From Erwinia sp. SLM-02 (GTDB lineage Bacteria; Pseudomonadota; Gammaproteobacteria; Enterobacterales; Enterobacteriaceae), in NCBI RefSeq assembly GCF_037450285.1, contig NZ_JAQISN010000005.1:186001-250000 (forward strand): a stretch of 64,000 nt of DNA, read 5' to 3'. Positions 8,767-17,410 of this stretch are shown here, one piece after another. The position numbers and the translations under genes are program-made. Under the pieces are notes generated by a model that ran no database searches, was not told where the DNA came from, and was given only the letters and a program-made list of their open reading frames with translations. Each line of letters opens with the position of its first letter. The first letter of the stretch is position 1.

Positions 8767-9801
8767 ATGTCTCGCGGAAAAAGGGTTGTAAGTGTTGTTC
8801 TGCCAGTCCTGGTGATTTTAATGACGATCGTCATAACGGTACTGAGTCGGCTGCAGGCGTTTGAACTGCCCGATTCCGCCCGGCAGCAGACGGTTGTTTT
8901 CAGCCACGGCGAAGACAGACTTGAAGGGACATTACTGCTTCCTTCCGGCATATCGTCGCCGCCGGTGGTCCTGCTGGTGCATGGTGATGCAGCGCAGGAT
9001 CGCTGGTCGGCAGACGGCTACCTGCCGCTGGTTAACTTTCTGATTTCACGCGGTATAGCGGTTTTTTCCTGGGATAAACCCGGCGTCGGTACCAGTCGCG
9101 GTAACTGGCTGGCGCAGACCATGGACGATCGTGCCGATGAGGCCGCGCTGGCGCTGGAAACATTGAAAACGCTCCCCGAATTGCATAACAGCCGCCTGGG
9201 ATTTCTCGGTTTTTCTCAGGCAGGGTGGGTTGTACCGCGTGCCAGCCGACAGAGCCACGCCGACTTCGCTGTACTGATGGGTGCCGCAGTCAACTGGCGC
9301 AGCCAGGGATTATATTTTATGCGGCAAAGGTTGCTGTCGGAAGGCGTTGCTGCCGATGAAATAGCAAAAGCGCTGGCTGATGAAAACGAGATGTTCGACG
9401 CGCAGTATTCCCCACAAACGGTTTCACTTCCCTGCCTGTCCCGCTGCAATCGTCAGGATTTTGAGCGAAGAAATGCGCTGGCGGATGCCCGGGAAGATAT
9501 TCGCCAGATGACCACGCCGGTGATGCTTATTATGGGGGAAGCAGATCGAAACGTTGATCCTCAGGAGTCGACAGAACAGTGGAATGCAACGCTGCCGGCC
9601 CGCACTCCTCGATGTCTTCAACAAATCTCCGATGCAACGCACGGCTTGCTTCGGCGCGGGCTGTTTGATTATCAGCTGACGACGCAGTGGCCATGGTGGA
9701 AGCAGGGCGCATTTCTGATGCTCGGGCAGGAAGCCTATGCGCCGGGCGGGCTGGAAACCCTGGCAGACTGGATCCAGCTGCAGCAGTGCCGTCCTGAATA
9801 A
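8767..9801 (+). CDS. Membrane-anchored alpha/beta hydrolase
   Basis: A 344-residue serine hydrolase. Residues 7-27 form a single hydrophobic N-terminal segment without a clear cleavage site, so the enzyme is probably tethered to the inner membrane facing the periplasm. The catalytic core shows oxyanion VHGDA, nucleophile Ser150 in GFSQAG, Asp in GEADRNVDP and His in DATHGLL. Shine-Dalgarno AAGGAAG sits just before the ATG. It resembles the S9/DUF-type alpha/beta hydrolases often annotated as dienelactone hydrolase or acyl-peptidase-like; no substrate is evident and the neighbours do not help. Confidence 0.78.
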   Translation: MSRGKRVVSVVLPVLVILMTIVITVLSRLQAFELPDSARQQTVVFSHGEDRLEGTLLLPSGISSPPVVLLVHGDAAQDRWSADGYLPLVNFLISRGIAVFSWDKPGVGTSRGNWLAQTMDDRADEAALALETLKTLPELHNSRLGFLGFSQAGWVVPRASRQSHADFAVLMGAAVNWRSQGLYFMRQRLLSEGVAADEIAKALADENEMFDAQYSPQTVSLPCLSRCNRQDFERRNALADAREDIRQMTTPVMLIMGEADRNVDPQESTEQWNATLPARTPRCLQQISDATHGLLRRGLFDYQLTTQWPWWKQGAFLMLGQEAYAPGGLETLADWIQLQQCRPE

Positions 9802-9999
9802 CAGACGGTAATTTATCTGGACCATTTTTTCCTGCTTAGCGGTAACAGAGATCGCTGTATCTATTTTTTAATCTCCATCTTAAAGATGTGTGCGGAGTTA
9901 ATAAGTTCATTAACTTATCGTATGTTGTAACTATTTCGATCGATTTGCACAGTCTTCGCGCATTTATTGCATCCGCAGCATCACTTCCCATGCCATCAG

Positions 10000-10033
10000 C
10001 CCTCCCCCGGGAGGTGAAACAGCGGGGGAAGGG
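10000..10033 (-). terminator. Terminator-like hairpin after the ddp operon
   Basis: CCCTCCCCCG (10000-10009) pairs with CGGGGGAAGGG (10023-10033), ten base pairs with one bulged A, immediately past the ddpF stop in the direction of transcription. There is no run of U after it, so it may serve as a 3' stabiliser rather than a classic terminator. Confidence 0.4.
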
Positions 10034-10043
10034 TGTTCCTGAC

Positions 10044-10997
10044 TCAGCCCGCAAACGACAATGCCTCCGCCCGCCAGCACCTTACCGCATTACCGTTATC
10101 CAGTGTCAGCAGGGGTTGTATCTCACGGCACCGTTCCGAGGCATGAGGACAACGCTCACGGAAATAACAGCCCGCTGGCAAGTGACGATTCCCTGGTAGT
10201 TCCGTATTGCTCGGAGCGCCATCCAGCGGTGCGCCGATGCGCGGAACCGACTCCATCAGCAATCGTGTATACGGATGCTGCGGTGCATCCAGCACCTGGC
10301 GCGTCTCACCAATCTCGACGATTTGCCCCAGATACATCACCGCCACGCGGTCGCTCATATGGCGAACCACAGACACGTTGTGGGAAATCAGCACGTAGGT
10401 GAGATTTTGCTGCTGTTGTAACGAAACCAGTAGATTAAGGATCTGCGCCTGCACGGAAATATCCAGCGCCGAGGTCGGCTCATCCAGCACCATAATGTCC
10501 GGCTGTCCCGACAGCGCGCGGGCAATGGCGATGCGCTGGCGCTGTCCGCCGGAAAAGGCGTGGGGCGGGCGGTCAAGATACTCAGGCCGAATACCCACCT
10601 TCGCGGCCAACGACTCGGCGAGCTGACGCCGGGGCTTTTCATCGGTACGCGACTGTATCCACACCGGTTCGGTAATAATCCGCCATACCGGCAGGCGCGG
10701 GTCGAGTGAAGAGAGCGGATCCTGAAACACCATCTGCATACCCCGGCCCAGCCACGAGTTTGGCGATCGGGCCAGCTCCAGTTTCCCCGACGTCGGTTTC
10801 AGCATCCCCATCAGCAGCTTCGCCAGGGTACTTTTCCCACAGCCGGATTCGCCGACGATGCCCAGCGTTTCGCCGCGATGCACCACCATATCCAGACCGT
10901 TAAGCGCATGAACGCGCTCGGTGACTTTCCCCCGCCAGTTGGTTCTGGCCGGGAAGTTCACGTGGACTTCGTTCAGTTCAAGCAGGGATTCAGACAT
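10044..10997 (-). CDS. ddpF: DdpF: dipeptide ABC transporter, ATP-binding subunit
   Basis: A 317-residue ATPase of the peptide/nickel (Opp/Dpp) class. Walker A is GESGCGKST, the signature is SGGQRQR, Walker B is IMVLDEPTSALD, and the C-terminal oligopeptide extension with clustered cysteines (CYFRERCPHASERCREI) typical of OppF/DppF is present. It pairs with DdpD to power the DdpBC channel. Gene order matches E. coli ddpXABCDF, and its start overlaps the ddpD stop by eight bases, so the two are translationally coupled. It is the last gene of the operon. Confidence 0.9.
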   Translation of the reverse strand: MSESLLELNEVHVNFPARTNWRGKVTERVHALNGLDMVVHRGETLGIVGESGCGKSTLAKLLMGMLKPTSGKLELARSPNSWLGRGMQMVFQDPLSSLDPRLPVWRIITEPVWIQSRTDEKPRRQLAESLAAKVGIRPEYLDRPPHAFSGGQRQRIAIARALSGQPDIMVLDEPTSALDISVQAQILNLLVSLQQQQNLTYVLISHNVSVVRHMSDRVAVMYLGQIVEIGETRQVLDAPQHPYTRLLMESVPRIGAPLDGAPSNTELPGNRHLPAGCYFRERCPHASERCREIQPLLTLDNGNAVRCWRAEALSFAG

Positions 10998-11976
10998 TTA
11001 CCGTCTCCTTTTGCGGATACCAGCAGGCCACCTGGCGATCGGCGCCGCCTGAAGCGCGCAGCAGCGGCGGTTTACCGCAGGCATCGCCCGCCGCAAAGCA
11101 GCGCTCGCGAAAGGCGCAGCCCGTCGGCAGACGAGCCAGATTCGGCACGGTGCCGGGTATCGAAGCCAGCTCCGCGCGGGGTTCAGCGCTATCCGGCGAG
11201 CATTCCAGCAGTCCGGCAGAGTAGGGGTGCGAGGGCTGCGTCAGGACGCTGGCCGTACTGCCGCTTTCAATCACCGACCCGGCATACATCACGTAGACCC
11301 GATCGCAGACCTGAGAAACCACCGCCATATCGTGGCTGATAAACAGCACGGCGGTGCCGGTGGCGGCAGCCTTTTCTTTTAACAGCCTCAGCACCTGGCG
11401 CTGCACCGTCACATCCAGCGCCGTCGTTGGCTCATCGGCAATCAGCAGGTCCGGTTCGCAGGAGAAGGCCAGCGCGATCATTACCCGCTGGCGCATCCCG
11501 CCGGACAGTTCGAACGGGTAGCGCTGCATCACGTTGTGCGGATCGGCAATCTGCATATCTTTCAGCAGCGATTCGGCGCGCTCGCGGGCCTGGCTTGCCG
11601 ACAGCGGCCGGTGCTGGCGCAGCACGTCCACCATCTGTTTACCGATGCGGCGGGTCGGGTTCAGCGCGGTCATCGGCTCCTGAAAAATCATCGCAACTTT
11701 GTTGCCGCGCATCTGCCGCATCTCCGCTTCGCTGGCGCTCAGCACGTCCTGTCCCGCCACCTCCAGCCTGCCGCTGTTGACCCGATAGGAGTGTCGGGGG
11801 ATCAGCTGCATGGACAGCATGGCGGTAACGGATTTGCCGGAGCCGGACTCGCCGACTACGCCGACGATTTCCCCGCGATCGATGTGCATCGATACGTTAT
11901 TCAGTACGCTCACCTCGCCCTGATACACCGGGAAACTGAGGCGAAGGTTTTCAATGGTCAGTATTCTGTCCTGCAT
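10990..11976 (-). CDS. ddpD: DdpD: dipeptide ABC transporter, ATP-binding subunit
   Basis: A 328-residue Opp/Dpp-type ATPase. Walker A GESGSGKSV, signature SGGMRQR, Walker B LLIADEPTTALD and a C-terminal cysteine-bearing peptide-transporter domain (CAFRERCFAAGDAC). The start codon shares one base with the ddpC stop, and the end overlaps ddpF by eight bases. It forms the second nucleotide-binding subunit of the D-Ala-D-Ala importer. Confidence 0.9.
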   Translation of the reverse strand: MQDRILTIENLRLSFPVYQGEVSVLNNVSMHIDRGEIVGVVGESGSGKSVTAMLSMQLIPRHSYRVNSGRLEVAGQDVLSASEAEMRQMRGNKVAMIFQEPMTALNPTRRIGKQMVDVLRQHRPLSASQARERAESLLKDMQIADPHNVMQRYPFELSGGMRQRVMIALAFSCEPDLLIADEPTTALDVTVQRQVLRLLKEKAAATGTAVLFISHDMAVVSQVCDRVYVMYAGSVIESGSTASVLTQPSHPYSAGLLECSPDSAEPRAELASIPGTVPNLARLPTGCAFRERCFAAGDACGKPPLLRASGGADRQVACWYPQKETVNV

Positions 11977-12869
11977 CAGTTACGTCCTCCGGCTTTCGGG
12001 TCGAGTAAGTCCTGGATGCCGTCGCCAAACAGGTTAAATCCGACGGCGGTAATCAAAATGGCCGCGCCCGGGAAGGTGCAGTACCACCACTGGTCAAGCA
12101 CGTAGTTGCGGCCAATCGCCACCATCGCACCCCATTCTGCGGTGGGCTGCTGGGCACCCAGGCCGATAAAGCCCAGCGTGGCCGCCATCAGGATCGCACT
12201 GCCCACGTCCAGCGACGCCTGCACCACAAGCGGCGGCAGCGCGTTGCGCAGAATATGCCAGCTGATCAGGTGCCAGCGCGAAGCGCCAAAGGTACGGGAG
12301 GCCTCCACAAAGGTATGCTGCTTCACAATCAGTGTCTGACCGCGTGCCAGCCGCACATAAAACGGGATGCGCACGATGGCGATCGCCAGCATGGCGTTAA
12401 ACAGGCTGGGACCGAGCGCGGCGGCCAGCGCCATGGTTAAAACCAGCGACGGGATCGACAGCATGATATCCATCAGGCGCATGATGAAGGCATCGCTGTG
12501 GCCGCCGAGTACACCGGACAGGCAGCCGAGCAGCGACCCGCTGATGCCCGCTACCAGCACCACGGCCAGACCGGCAGCAACGGACTGCTGGCTGCCAATC
12601 AGCACCCGGCTGAACAGATCGCGGCCCACCTCGTCGGTGCCGAACCAGTGCCCGGCCCCAGGCGGCTGCAGGCGTTCGGCCAGGTTAATCGCGTTGGGAT
12701 CCTGCGGCACCAGCCACGGGGCAAAAATCATCATCAGCAGCATAAAAATAATAATCGCACCGCCCACCACCGTTAACGGACTCTGGCGGATCATCCACAG
12801 GCGGCGTTTCCATGCCGCAGCGCGGGGCGTAGCCCGGGCAACCGCAGGCTGTTGTTGAGTTAGCATCAT
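11976..12869 (-). CDS. ddpC: DdpC: dipeptide ABC transporter permease
   Basis: A 297-residue permease with about six membrane helices, an N-terminal cytoplasmic tail (residues 1-30), and the binding-protein-dependent transport motif EASRTFGASRWHLISWHIL near residue 190. Same length as E. coli DdpC (about 298). A three-base gap separates it from ddpB upstream, and its stop touches ddpD. Confidence 0.9.
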   Translation of the reverse strand: MMLTQQQPAVARATPRAAAWKRRLWMIRQSPLTVVGGAIIIFMLLMMIFAPWLVPQDPNAINLAERLQPPGAGHWFGTDEVGRDLFSRVLIGSQQSVAAGLAVVLVAGISGSLLGCLSGVLGGHSDAFIMRLMDIMLSIPSLVLTMALAAALGPSLFNAMLAIAIVRIPFYVRLARGQTLIVKQHTFVEASRTFGASRWHLISWHILRNALPPLVVQASLDVGSAILMAATLGFIGLGAQQPTAEWGAMVAIGRNYVLDQWWYCTFPGAAILITAVGFNLFGDGIQDLLDPKAGGRN

Positions 12870-12872
12870 CGG

Positions 12873-13889
12873 TTACGCTCCACGACCCATTCTTGGGTCA
12901 ATCCACAGATAGAGAAGGTCGACAAGCAGGTTGACCAGCACGTAGGCGAAAGACACCACGACGGCAAAGCCCATCACCGCCGGGAAATCCAGTGCCTGAA
13001 TGGAGGCAACCACATAGGCACCCATTCCCGGCCAGGCAAACACCGTTTCGGTCAGCACCGCGCCGTACAACAGATCGCCGAGTGCCAGCCCCAACACCGT
13101 CACCGACGGGATCAGCGCGTTGGGCAATGCATAGCGCACCACGATAGTAAATTTGCTCAGCCCGCTGGCCAGCGCCGTGCGCACGTAATCCTCGCTGAGC
13201 TGTTCCAGCATCGCCGAGCGGATCTGGCGCGCTACGATGCCCAGATGCACAAAGGCCAAAGTGGTGGCAGGCAGGATCAGATGGGTCAGCGCATTCCCAA
13301 ACGCCTCCAGATCGCCGCTGAGCAGGGAATCAATCAGATAGAATCCGGTGACGTGAGCGGGGGGATCCAGCCAGTCATCCAGTCGGCCACCGCCGGGCAG
13401 CAGATTCAGCTTGCCGTAAAACAGCACGATAACGCCCAGCCCCAGCCAGAATGCCGGGGTCGATATCCCGGTCAGCGCCAGCAGGCGGACCATGTGATCC
13501 AGCCAGCGGTTTTTATATACCGCTGAGAGCACGCCCAGCGGGACGCCGACCACCAGAGCAATCAGCAGCGCGCAGAACGCCAGCTCAAGCGTGGCCGGGA
13601 AAAAGGTTTTCAAATCTTCCAGCACCGGCCGTCCGGTGCGGATCGACATGCCTAAATCGCCATGCAAAAGCTGTTCAACATAGCGGATAAACTGCTGCCA
13701 CAGCGGCAGGTTCAGCCCCAGCTGTTCGCGAATATGCTGCACGATTTCATCGCTGGCGCGATCGCCGGCCAGCAGTCGCGCCGGGTCGCCGGGGATCAGA
13801 TGCGAAATAATAAACGTAATCACGCAGACGCCGGCGACAACCAGCAGCAGCCCCCAGCTTCGCTGCCGGATTAAACTCCAGAAACTCAT
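12873..13889 (-). CDS. ddpB: DdpB: dipeptide ABC transporter permease
   Basis: A 338-residue DppB/OppB-type permease. The first helix (LLLVVAGVCVITFIISHLIPGDPARLL) and the long periplasmic segment carrying the peptide-permease motif are typical, as is EDYVRTALASGLS (coupling helix). It works with DdpC as the inner-membrane channel. A 56-bp gap separates it from ddpA, the largest gap inside the operon, which would allow the binding protein to be made in excess. Confidence 0.9.
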   Translation of the reverse strand: MSFWSLIRQRSWGLLLVVAGVCVITFIISHLIPGDPARLLAGDRASDEIVQHIREQLGLNLPLWQQFIRYVEQLLHGDLGMSIRTGRPVLEDLKTFFPATLELAFCALLIALVVGVPLGVLSAVYKNRWLDHMVRLLALTGISTPAFWLGLGVIVLFYGKLNLLPGGGRLDDWLDPPAHVTGFYLIDSLLSGDLEAFGNALTHLILPATTLAFVHLGIVARQIRSAMLEQLSEDYVRTALASGLSKFTIVVRYALPNALIPSVTVLGLALGDLLYGAVLTETVFAWPGMGAYVVASIQALDFPAVMGFAVVVSFAYVLVNLLVDLLYLWIDPRMGRGA

Positions 13890-13945
13890 ATGGCTTCCTT
13901 AGCAGGATCGAAACCGACCCTGCGGGATAAGGATGAAGGAACGAC

Positions 13946-15505
13946 TTACTTACTCATCTCGGAAATATTGAAGATCTGTTCCAGCATCGGATTAAACACG
14001 TAGCCCTTAACGTTTTTATTCATCGCCACCTGGTAGTTCTTCTGGAATAAATAGACGTAGGCGGCTTCGTCAATCACCACTTTCTGCGCGGCCTGATAGA
14101 ACTGGGTGCGCTGTGCCTGGTCAGAGGTCGACACCGCCTGCTTCAGCAGCGTATCCACCTGCGGATTGGCGTAATAAGAACGGTTGCCGGGCAGCCCTTT
14201 TTTGTTCGATTCAAACCAGTAGTTCATAAACATATACGGGTCAGCGAAATCCGGGCTCCAGTTACCGATTGCGATGTCATAATCGCCCTTGCCGATGCGC
14301 TCCCGCATGGTGGCATTGGCCAGTTTTTCCAGCTTGACGTTAACACCCAGCGACTGCAGATTGGCCTGCATTGACAGGGCAATCGGCTCCCAGTTCGGGT
14401 CGTTATCGGAATAGAGGAACGACAGGGTTTTCGGTTTATCCGCCACCTTGCCGAACGCCTCTTTCGCTTTGGTCAGGTCCAGCGAATACTGCATGGCGGA
14501 GGCGTCATAGCTCCACATCCCCTCAGGTACCGGCCCGCGCATCTGCTTGCCGTTACCGCCCAGAATGCCGTCAACCATGCCTTTGTAGTCGGTCGCCCAC
14601 GACACCGCGCGGCGCAGATCCGGCTGATTTAACGGCGCTTTGGCATTGTTCAGGTACAGATAGGTGACCCGCAGCGCCGGATAATCATAAACCGCCACCT
14701 CACCCTGTTTTTTCAGCGCGGCGAACTGATCAACCGGCAGCGAGTCGGCAATATCCACATCGCCTTTCTCCAGCTGCAGGCGGCGCGCGGCGCTTTCGCT
14801 GATGATTTTCACCGAAACGCGTTTAAAGGCGGGTTTATCGCCGGCAAAATGCGGGTTCGGCACCATGACCAGCTGCTGCCCTTTCTGCCAGCGCTGCAGC
14901 ATGTAGGCACCGGAACCGGCGGTGTGCTCGGCCAGATACGCCCGCGCATCGTCGCCCGCATTTGCCTTGAGCACCGCCGGGTTGATAATTGATGCGCCGT
15001 CGTTAGCCAGCGTATACAGGAACGGTGCGAACTGATCCTTGAGGGTAAAGCGTACGGTTTGCGCATCGACCGCTTCCACTTTTAAGTCCGCCGGGAACGC
15101 TTCGGACGGCCCCTGCTTAATGCGCATCAGTCGTTCAAAGGAGAGCTTCACCGCCTCGGCGGTCACTTCGCTGCCGTCAGCGAACTGGGGACCCTTATTC
15201 AGCGTAAAGGTCCACACCTTCCCGTCATCGGAGCTTTTCCAGCTGGCGGCCAGGTCGCCCTCCACGTCGGTCGAGCCTTTGCCGTTTTCGGTTTTGTACT
15301 TCACCAGGCGCTGATAGGCCGGGTAGGTCACGGTCCAGTCGTTATTATCAATGGTCACCGCCGGATCCAGCGTTTGCGGGTCGGCCGCTTTGCCGATCAC
15401 CAGCATGTCCTTCGGCACGGCTGACATCGCCTGCGCGGAAACGGCAACCAGTGCCGCCAGTAAAAGTGGACGAAAATAGCCTGATGCTGTGTATGTCTTG
15501 TTCAT
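13946..15505 (-). CDS. ddpA: DdpA: periplasmic D-Ala-D-Ala/dipeptide-binding protein
   Basis: A 519-residue family-5 extracellular solute-binding protein with a Sec signal peptide (hydrophobic residues 11-28, cleavage after about AMSA). The mature start VPKDMLVIGKAADPQTLDPAV and the segment IGNWSPDFADPYMFMNYWFE are nearly identical to E. coli DdpA as remembered, so orthology is confident. Its ATG overlaps the ddpX stop (ATGA at 15502-15505). It delivers D-Ala-D-Ala or related peptides released from peptidoglycan to DdpBCDF. Confidence 0.93.
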   Translation of the reverse strand: MNKTYTASGYFRPLLLAALVAVSAQAMSAVPKDMLVIGKAADPQTLDPAVTIDNNDWTVTYPAYQRLVKYKTENGKGSTDVEGDLAASWKSSDDGKVWTFTLNKGPQFADGSEVTAEAVKLSFERLMRIKQGPSEAFPADLKVEAVDAQTVRFTLKDQFAPFLYTLANDGASIINPAVLKANAGDDARAYLAEHTAGSGAYMLQRWQKGQQLVMVPNPHFAGDKPAFKRVSVKIISESAARRLQLEKGDVDIADSLPVDQFAALKKQGEVAVYDYPALRVTYLYLNNAKAPLNQPDLRRAVSWATDYKGMVDGILGGNGKQMRGPVPEGMWSYDASAMQYSLDLTKAKEAFGKVADKPKTLSFLYSDNDPNWEPIALSMQANLQSLGVNVKLEKLANATMRERIGKGDYDIAIGNWSPDFADPYMFMNYWFESNKKGLPGNRSYYANPQVDTLLKQAVSTSDQAQRTQFYQAAQKVVIDEAAYVYLFQKNYQVAMNKNVKGYVFNPMLEQIFNISEMSK

Positions 15506-16086
15506 GGTAAGACTCCGTCAATCGGTACGGGTGAAATACAGGAGAAAACATCATCAATAAGCGGATAAACCGACGCCTGCGGTAATTCAAAGTGCCACCA
15601 TTCGGTCGCAATACCGGTAAAGCCCCCGCCGAACATCACCGCGTTAAGCAGCAGTCGGTTGCGCTGGGCAGCCTGCGCCAGTGCGGGATGGTAGGGATGG
15701 GATAATTCGTCCATTTCATCAAACCCGGTGCCCATATCCAGCGCGTGTCCATCGGCATCCAGCAGGGTGACGTCAATCGCCGTCCCCCGGCTGTGGTTCG
15801 ATCCCTGGCTCAGCGGCACCACGTAATCCTGGTTGGGGCAGGCGCGCCACAGCAGCTCCTGGGCTTTCTGCGGGCGATAGGCGTCCAGCACCAGTAGGGT
15901 GAAGCCCGCCAGGCGGGCGATTTCAATACTCTTTTCCAGCGCCTTAACCGCATCAACGTGCAGCAGACACAGCGCGGAGCTGTAAATCTGCTGGCCGGTG
16001 ATGTTGTCGGCCGTGGCATATTTCATATCGAGCTGTAGCTGAGGAAAGCGCTCAGCAATATCGATAAGTTGTGTTTCCCGAATCAT
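15502..16086 (-). CDS. ddpX: DdpX: D-alanyl-D-alanine dipeptidase
   Basis: A 194-residue zinc dipeptidase of the VanX/DdpX family (M15D), which splits D-Ala-D-Ala to D-alanine in the cytoplasm. Zinc and catalytic residues are all present: Arg71 (DAYRP), His98 and Asp105 (SNHSRGTAID), Glu162 and His165 (EWWHFE), with the same spacing as in VanX. The start at 16086 (MIRETQL) has AGGGA upstream and gives the E. coli length; an extension to 16176 overlaps the regulator gene. First enzyme gene of the operon, four-base overlap with ddpA. Confidence 0.93.
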   Translation of the reverse strand: MIRETQLIDIAERFPQLQLDMKYATADNITGQQIYSSALCLLHVDAVKALEKSIEIARLAGFTLLVLDAYRPQKAQELLWRACPNQDYVVPLSQGSNHSRGTAIDVTLLDADGHALDMGTGFDEMDELSHPYHPALAQAAQRNRLLLNAVMFGGGFTGIATEWWHFELPQASVYPLIDDVFSCISPVPIDGVLP

Positions 16087-16102
16087 GCTTTTATCCCTGC
16101 TT

Positions 16103-16969
16103 TTAACGTTCAAACTGACCAAATTCCTGCTGTAGCAGGCGGTTCTGTGCCAGACGGGCCGACAGTGTTGGCCCAAGCTGTTCCACTACGGCAGAAAGGA
16201 GAAGGTTATAAAGACAGCTCACCGGGGCGAGCGAGTCCCAGAAGCTGCCGGTATCGGTTTTCACCTGCAGCACATCGGCCTGATAATCTCGCGCCCAGGG
16301 GCACCACATGTCGGTGACCAGCGCCATGGCCACGCCACGTTCGGCGGCCACCCGGCAGAACTGCCGCGCCACGGTGGAGTAGGCGCGGGTATCGGTCAGC
16401 ACCACGTAAGGCTTTTCATACCCGGAGTTGAGCGACTCAAGCCAGCTGCCCGAACTGCCTTCGGCATAGCTGACGCGCGGGCGCAGATACTCCAGATGGC
16501 TGAAAAAGGTATTGGCGATGCCCCGCGTCGACTGGATCCCCAGGATCACCACGGCATCGGCCTGCGCAATCTGTCGGCTGACCGCCATAAACGTGTCGGT
16601 CTGCGCCAGCTGATAGACGTAGCGAATGGCTTCCAGCTCCATATGCAGCGACTGATTCACCCGGTCGGGCAAGGCCTGCTGCTGCTCCCAGGAGTCCAGA
16701 CGGTCGATCACTCCCCAGTGTTTGTAGGCCTGGCTTGGCGCTTCGCGCAGCTGGCTTTTCACATCCTCCAGATTGCGGAATCCCATTTTGCGCAGGTAGC
16801 GCCCCACCGTGATGCCGCTGGTGCCGGTGGCCTGAGCAATGCCGTCAGCCGTCTCAAAGGGGATCTGTTCCCGGTTGCTTAACAGCCAGGAGCTGATGCG
16901 CTTTTCGCTCGGCGTCTGGCTGCTCCAGGCGGCTTCAATCAGGGTGAACAGTTTGTTATTCGCGCTCAT
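16103..16969 (-). CDS. RpiR/MurR-family transcriptional regulator of the ddp operon
   Basis: A 288-residue regulator: N-terminal RpiR helix-turn-helix (SEKRISSWLLSNREQIPFETADGIAQATGTSGITVGRYLRKMGF, about residues 20-65) and a C-terminal SIS domain (about 120-270) for a sugar-phosphate-like ligand. Only 16 bp separate it from ddpX, so it heads the operon and is co-transcribed. The remembered E. coli ddp operon lacks such a gene in this place and depends on nitrogen control. SIS domains commonly bind amino-sugar phosphates such as MurNAc-6-P, fitting a peptidoglycan-recycling signal. Autoregulation through the palindrome at 16980-17024 is plausible. Confidence 0.87.
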   Translation of the reverse strand: MSANNKLFTLIEAAWSSQTPSEKRISSWLLSNREQIPFETADGIAQATGTSGITVGRYLRKMGFRNLEDVKSQLREAPSQAYKHWGVIDRLDSWEQQQALPDRVNQSLHMELEAIRYVYQLAQTDTFMAVSRQIAQADAVVILGIQSTRGIANTFFSHLEYLRPRVSYAEGSSGSWLESLNSGYEKPYVVLTDTRAYSTVARQFCRVAAERGVAMALVTDMWCPWARDYQADVLQVKTDTGSFWDSLAPVSCLYNLLLSAVVEQLGPTLSARLAQNRLLQQEFGQFER

Positions 16970-16979
16970 CGGGTTTCCG

Positions 16980-17024
16980 TGTTAGTTCGCTGTCATTCAG
17001 CTCATTGCTGACACAAAACTAACA
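16980..17024. promoter_or_regulatory. Nested palindrome upstream of the RpiR-ddp operon, putative operator
   Basis: TGTTAGTT (16980-16987) and AACTAACA (17017-17024) are perfect inverted arms, and TGTCA (16991-16995) and TGACA (17009-17013) form a second pair about the same centre (17002). It begins 11 bp before the regulator ATG, the right place for an autoregulatory site or a leader hairpin. Confidence 0.5.
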
Positions 17025-17410
17025 AAGCACGATGCATGCCATCTTTGTGTGGTTATTTTTTATTGCAATAAATCATCATGTTATGGAGGTTATTTTCGCG
17101 GCGGCCATTTTCAGGCGTTTAGCCGTCAGAAAATTCAGCAGTGCAAGGCGAATGACAATTGCATCACATCAGTGCAACACGGGGGATTGATATGCCAAAT
17201 CAACAGGCGTTGAGCGGACAATATTTAAACAAATGACAGAAGGAAGAGGATGATTGATAGGGAGCTAAAGGCGCCGTCGGTTGATACCCGACGCGGTGGG
17301 ATAACGTCGGCAGCAGCCTTGATACAGGCGATTACTGTATTCCGGTGTGAATGTTTGCCTGTCTTGCCCGGCAAAACGATCTGCCGGGCAACGGGGAAGA
17401 AGGTGTCAGA
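17025..17410. other. Long intergenic region between two minus-strand operons
   Basis: About 390 bp without a convincing gene. It holds an AT-rich segment (17036-17100) likely to contain the ddp-operon promoter, a TTGCA/TGCAA inverted pair at 17159-17177, and a hairpin at 17364-17391. A 66-codon frame at 17250-17450 has a good Shine-Dalgarno but no recognisable product. Confidence 0.5.
17364..17391. terminator. Hairpin downstream of the flavin monooxygenase gene
   Basis: TTGCCCGGCA (17364-17373) and TGCCGGGCAA (17382-17391) are perfect ten-base inverted arms with an eight-base loop, 20 bp beyond the monooxygenase stop. No U-run follows on either strand, so termination by itself is uncertain; it could block 3' exonucleases. 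Confidence 0.5.

Noticed and set aside
9836..10054. A 72-codon minus-strand frame downstream of ddpF
   Set aside because: No ribosome site or family resemblance; runs through the terminator-like hairpin and into ddpF.
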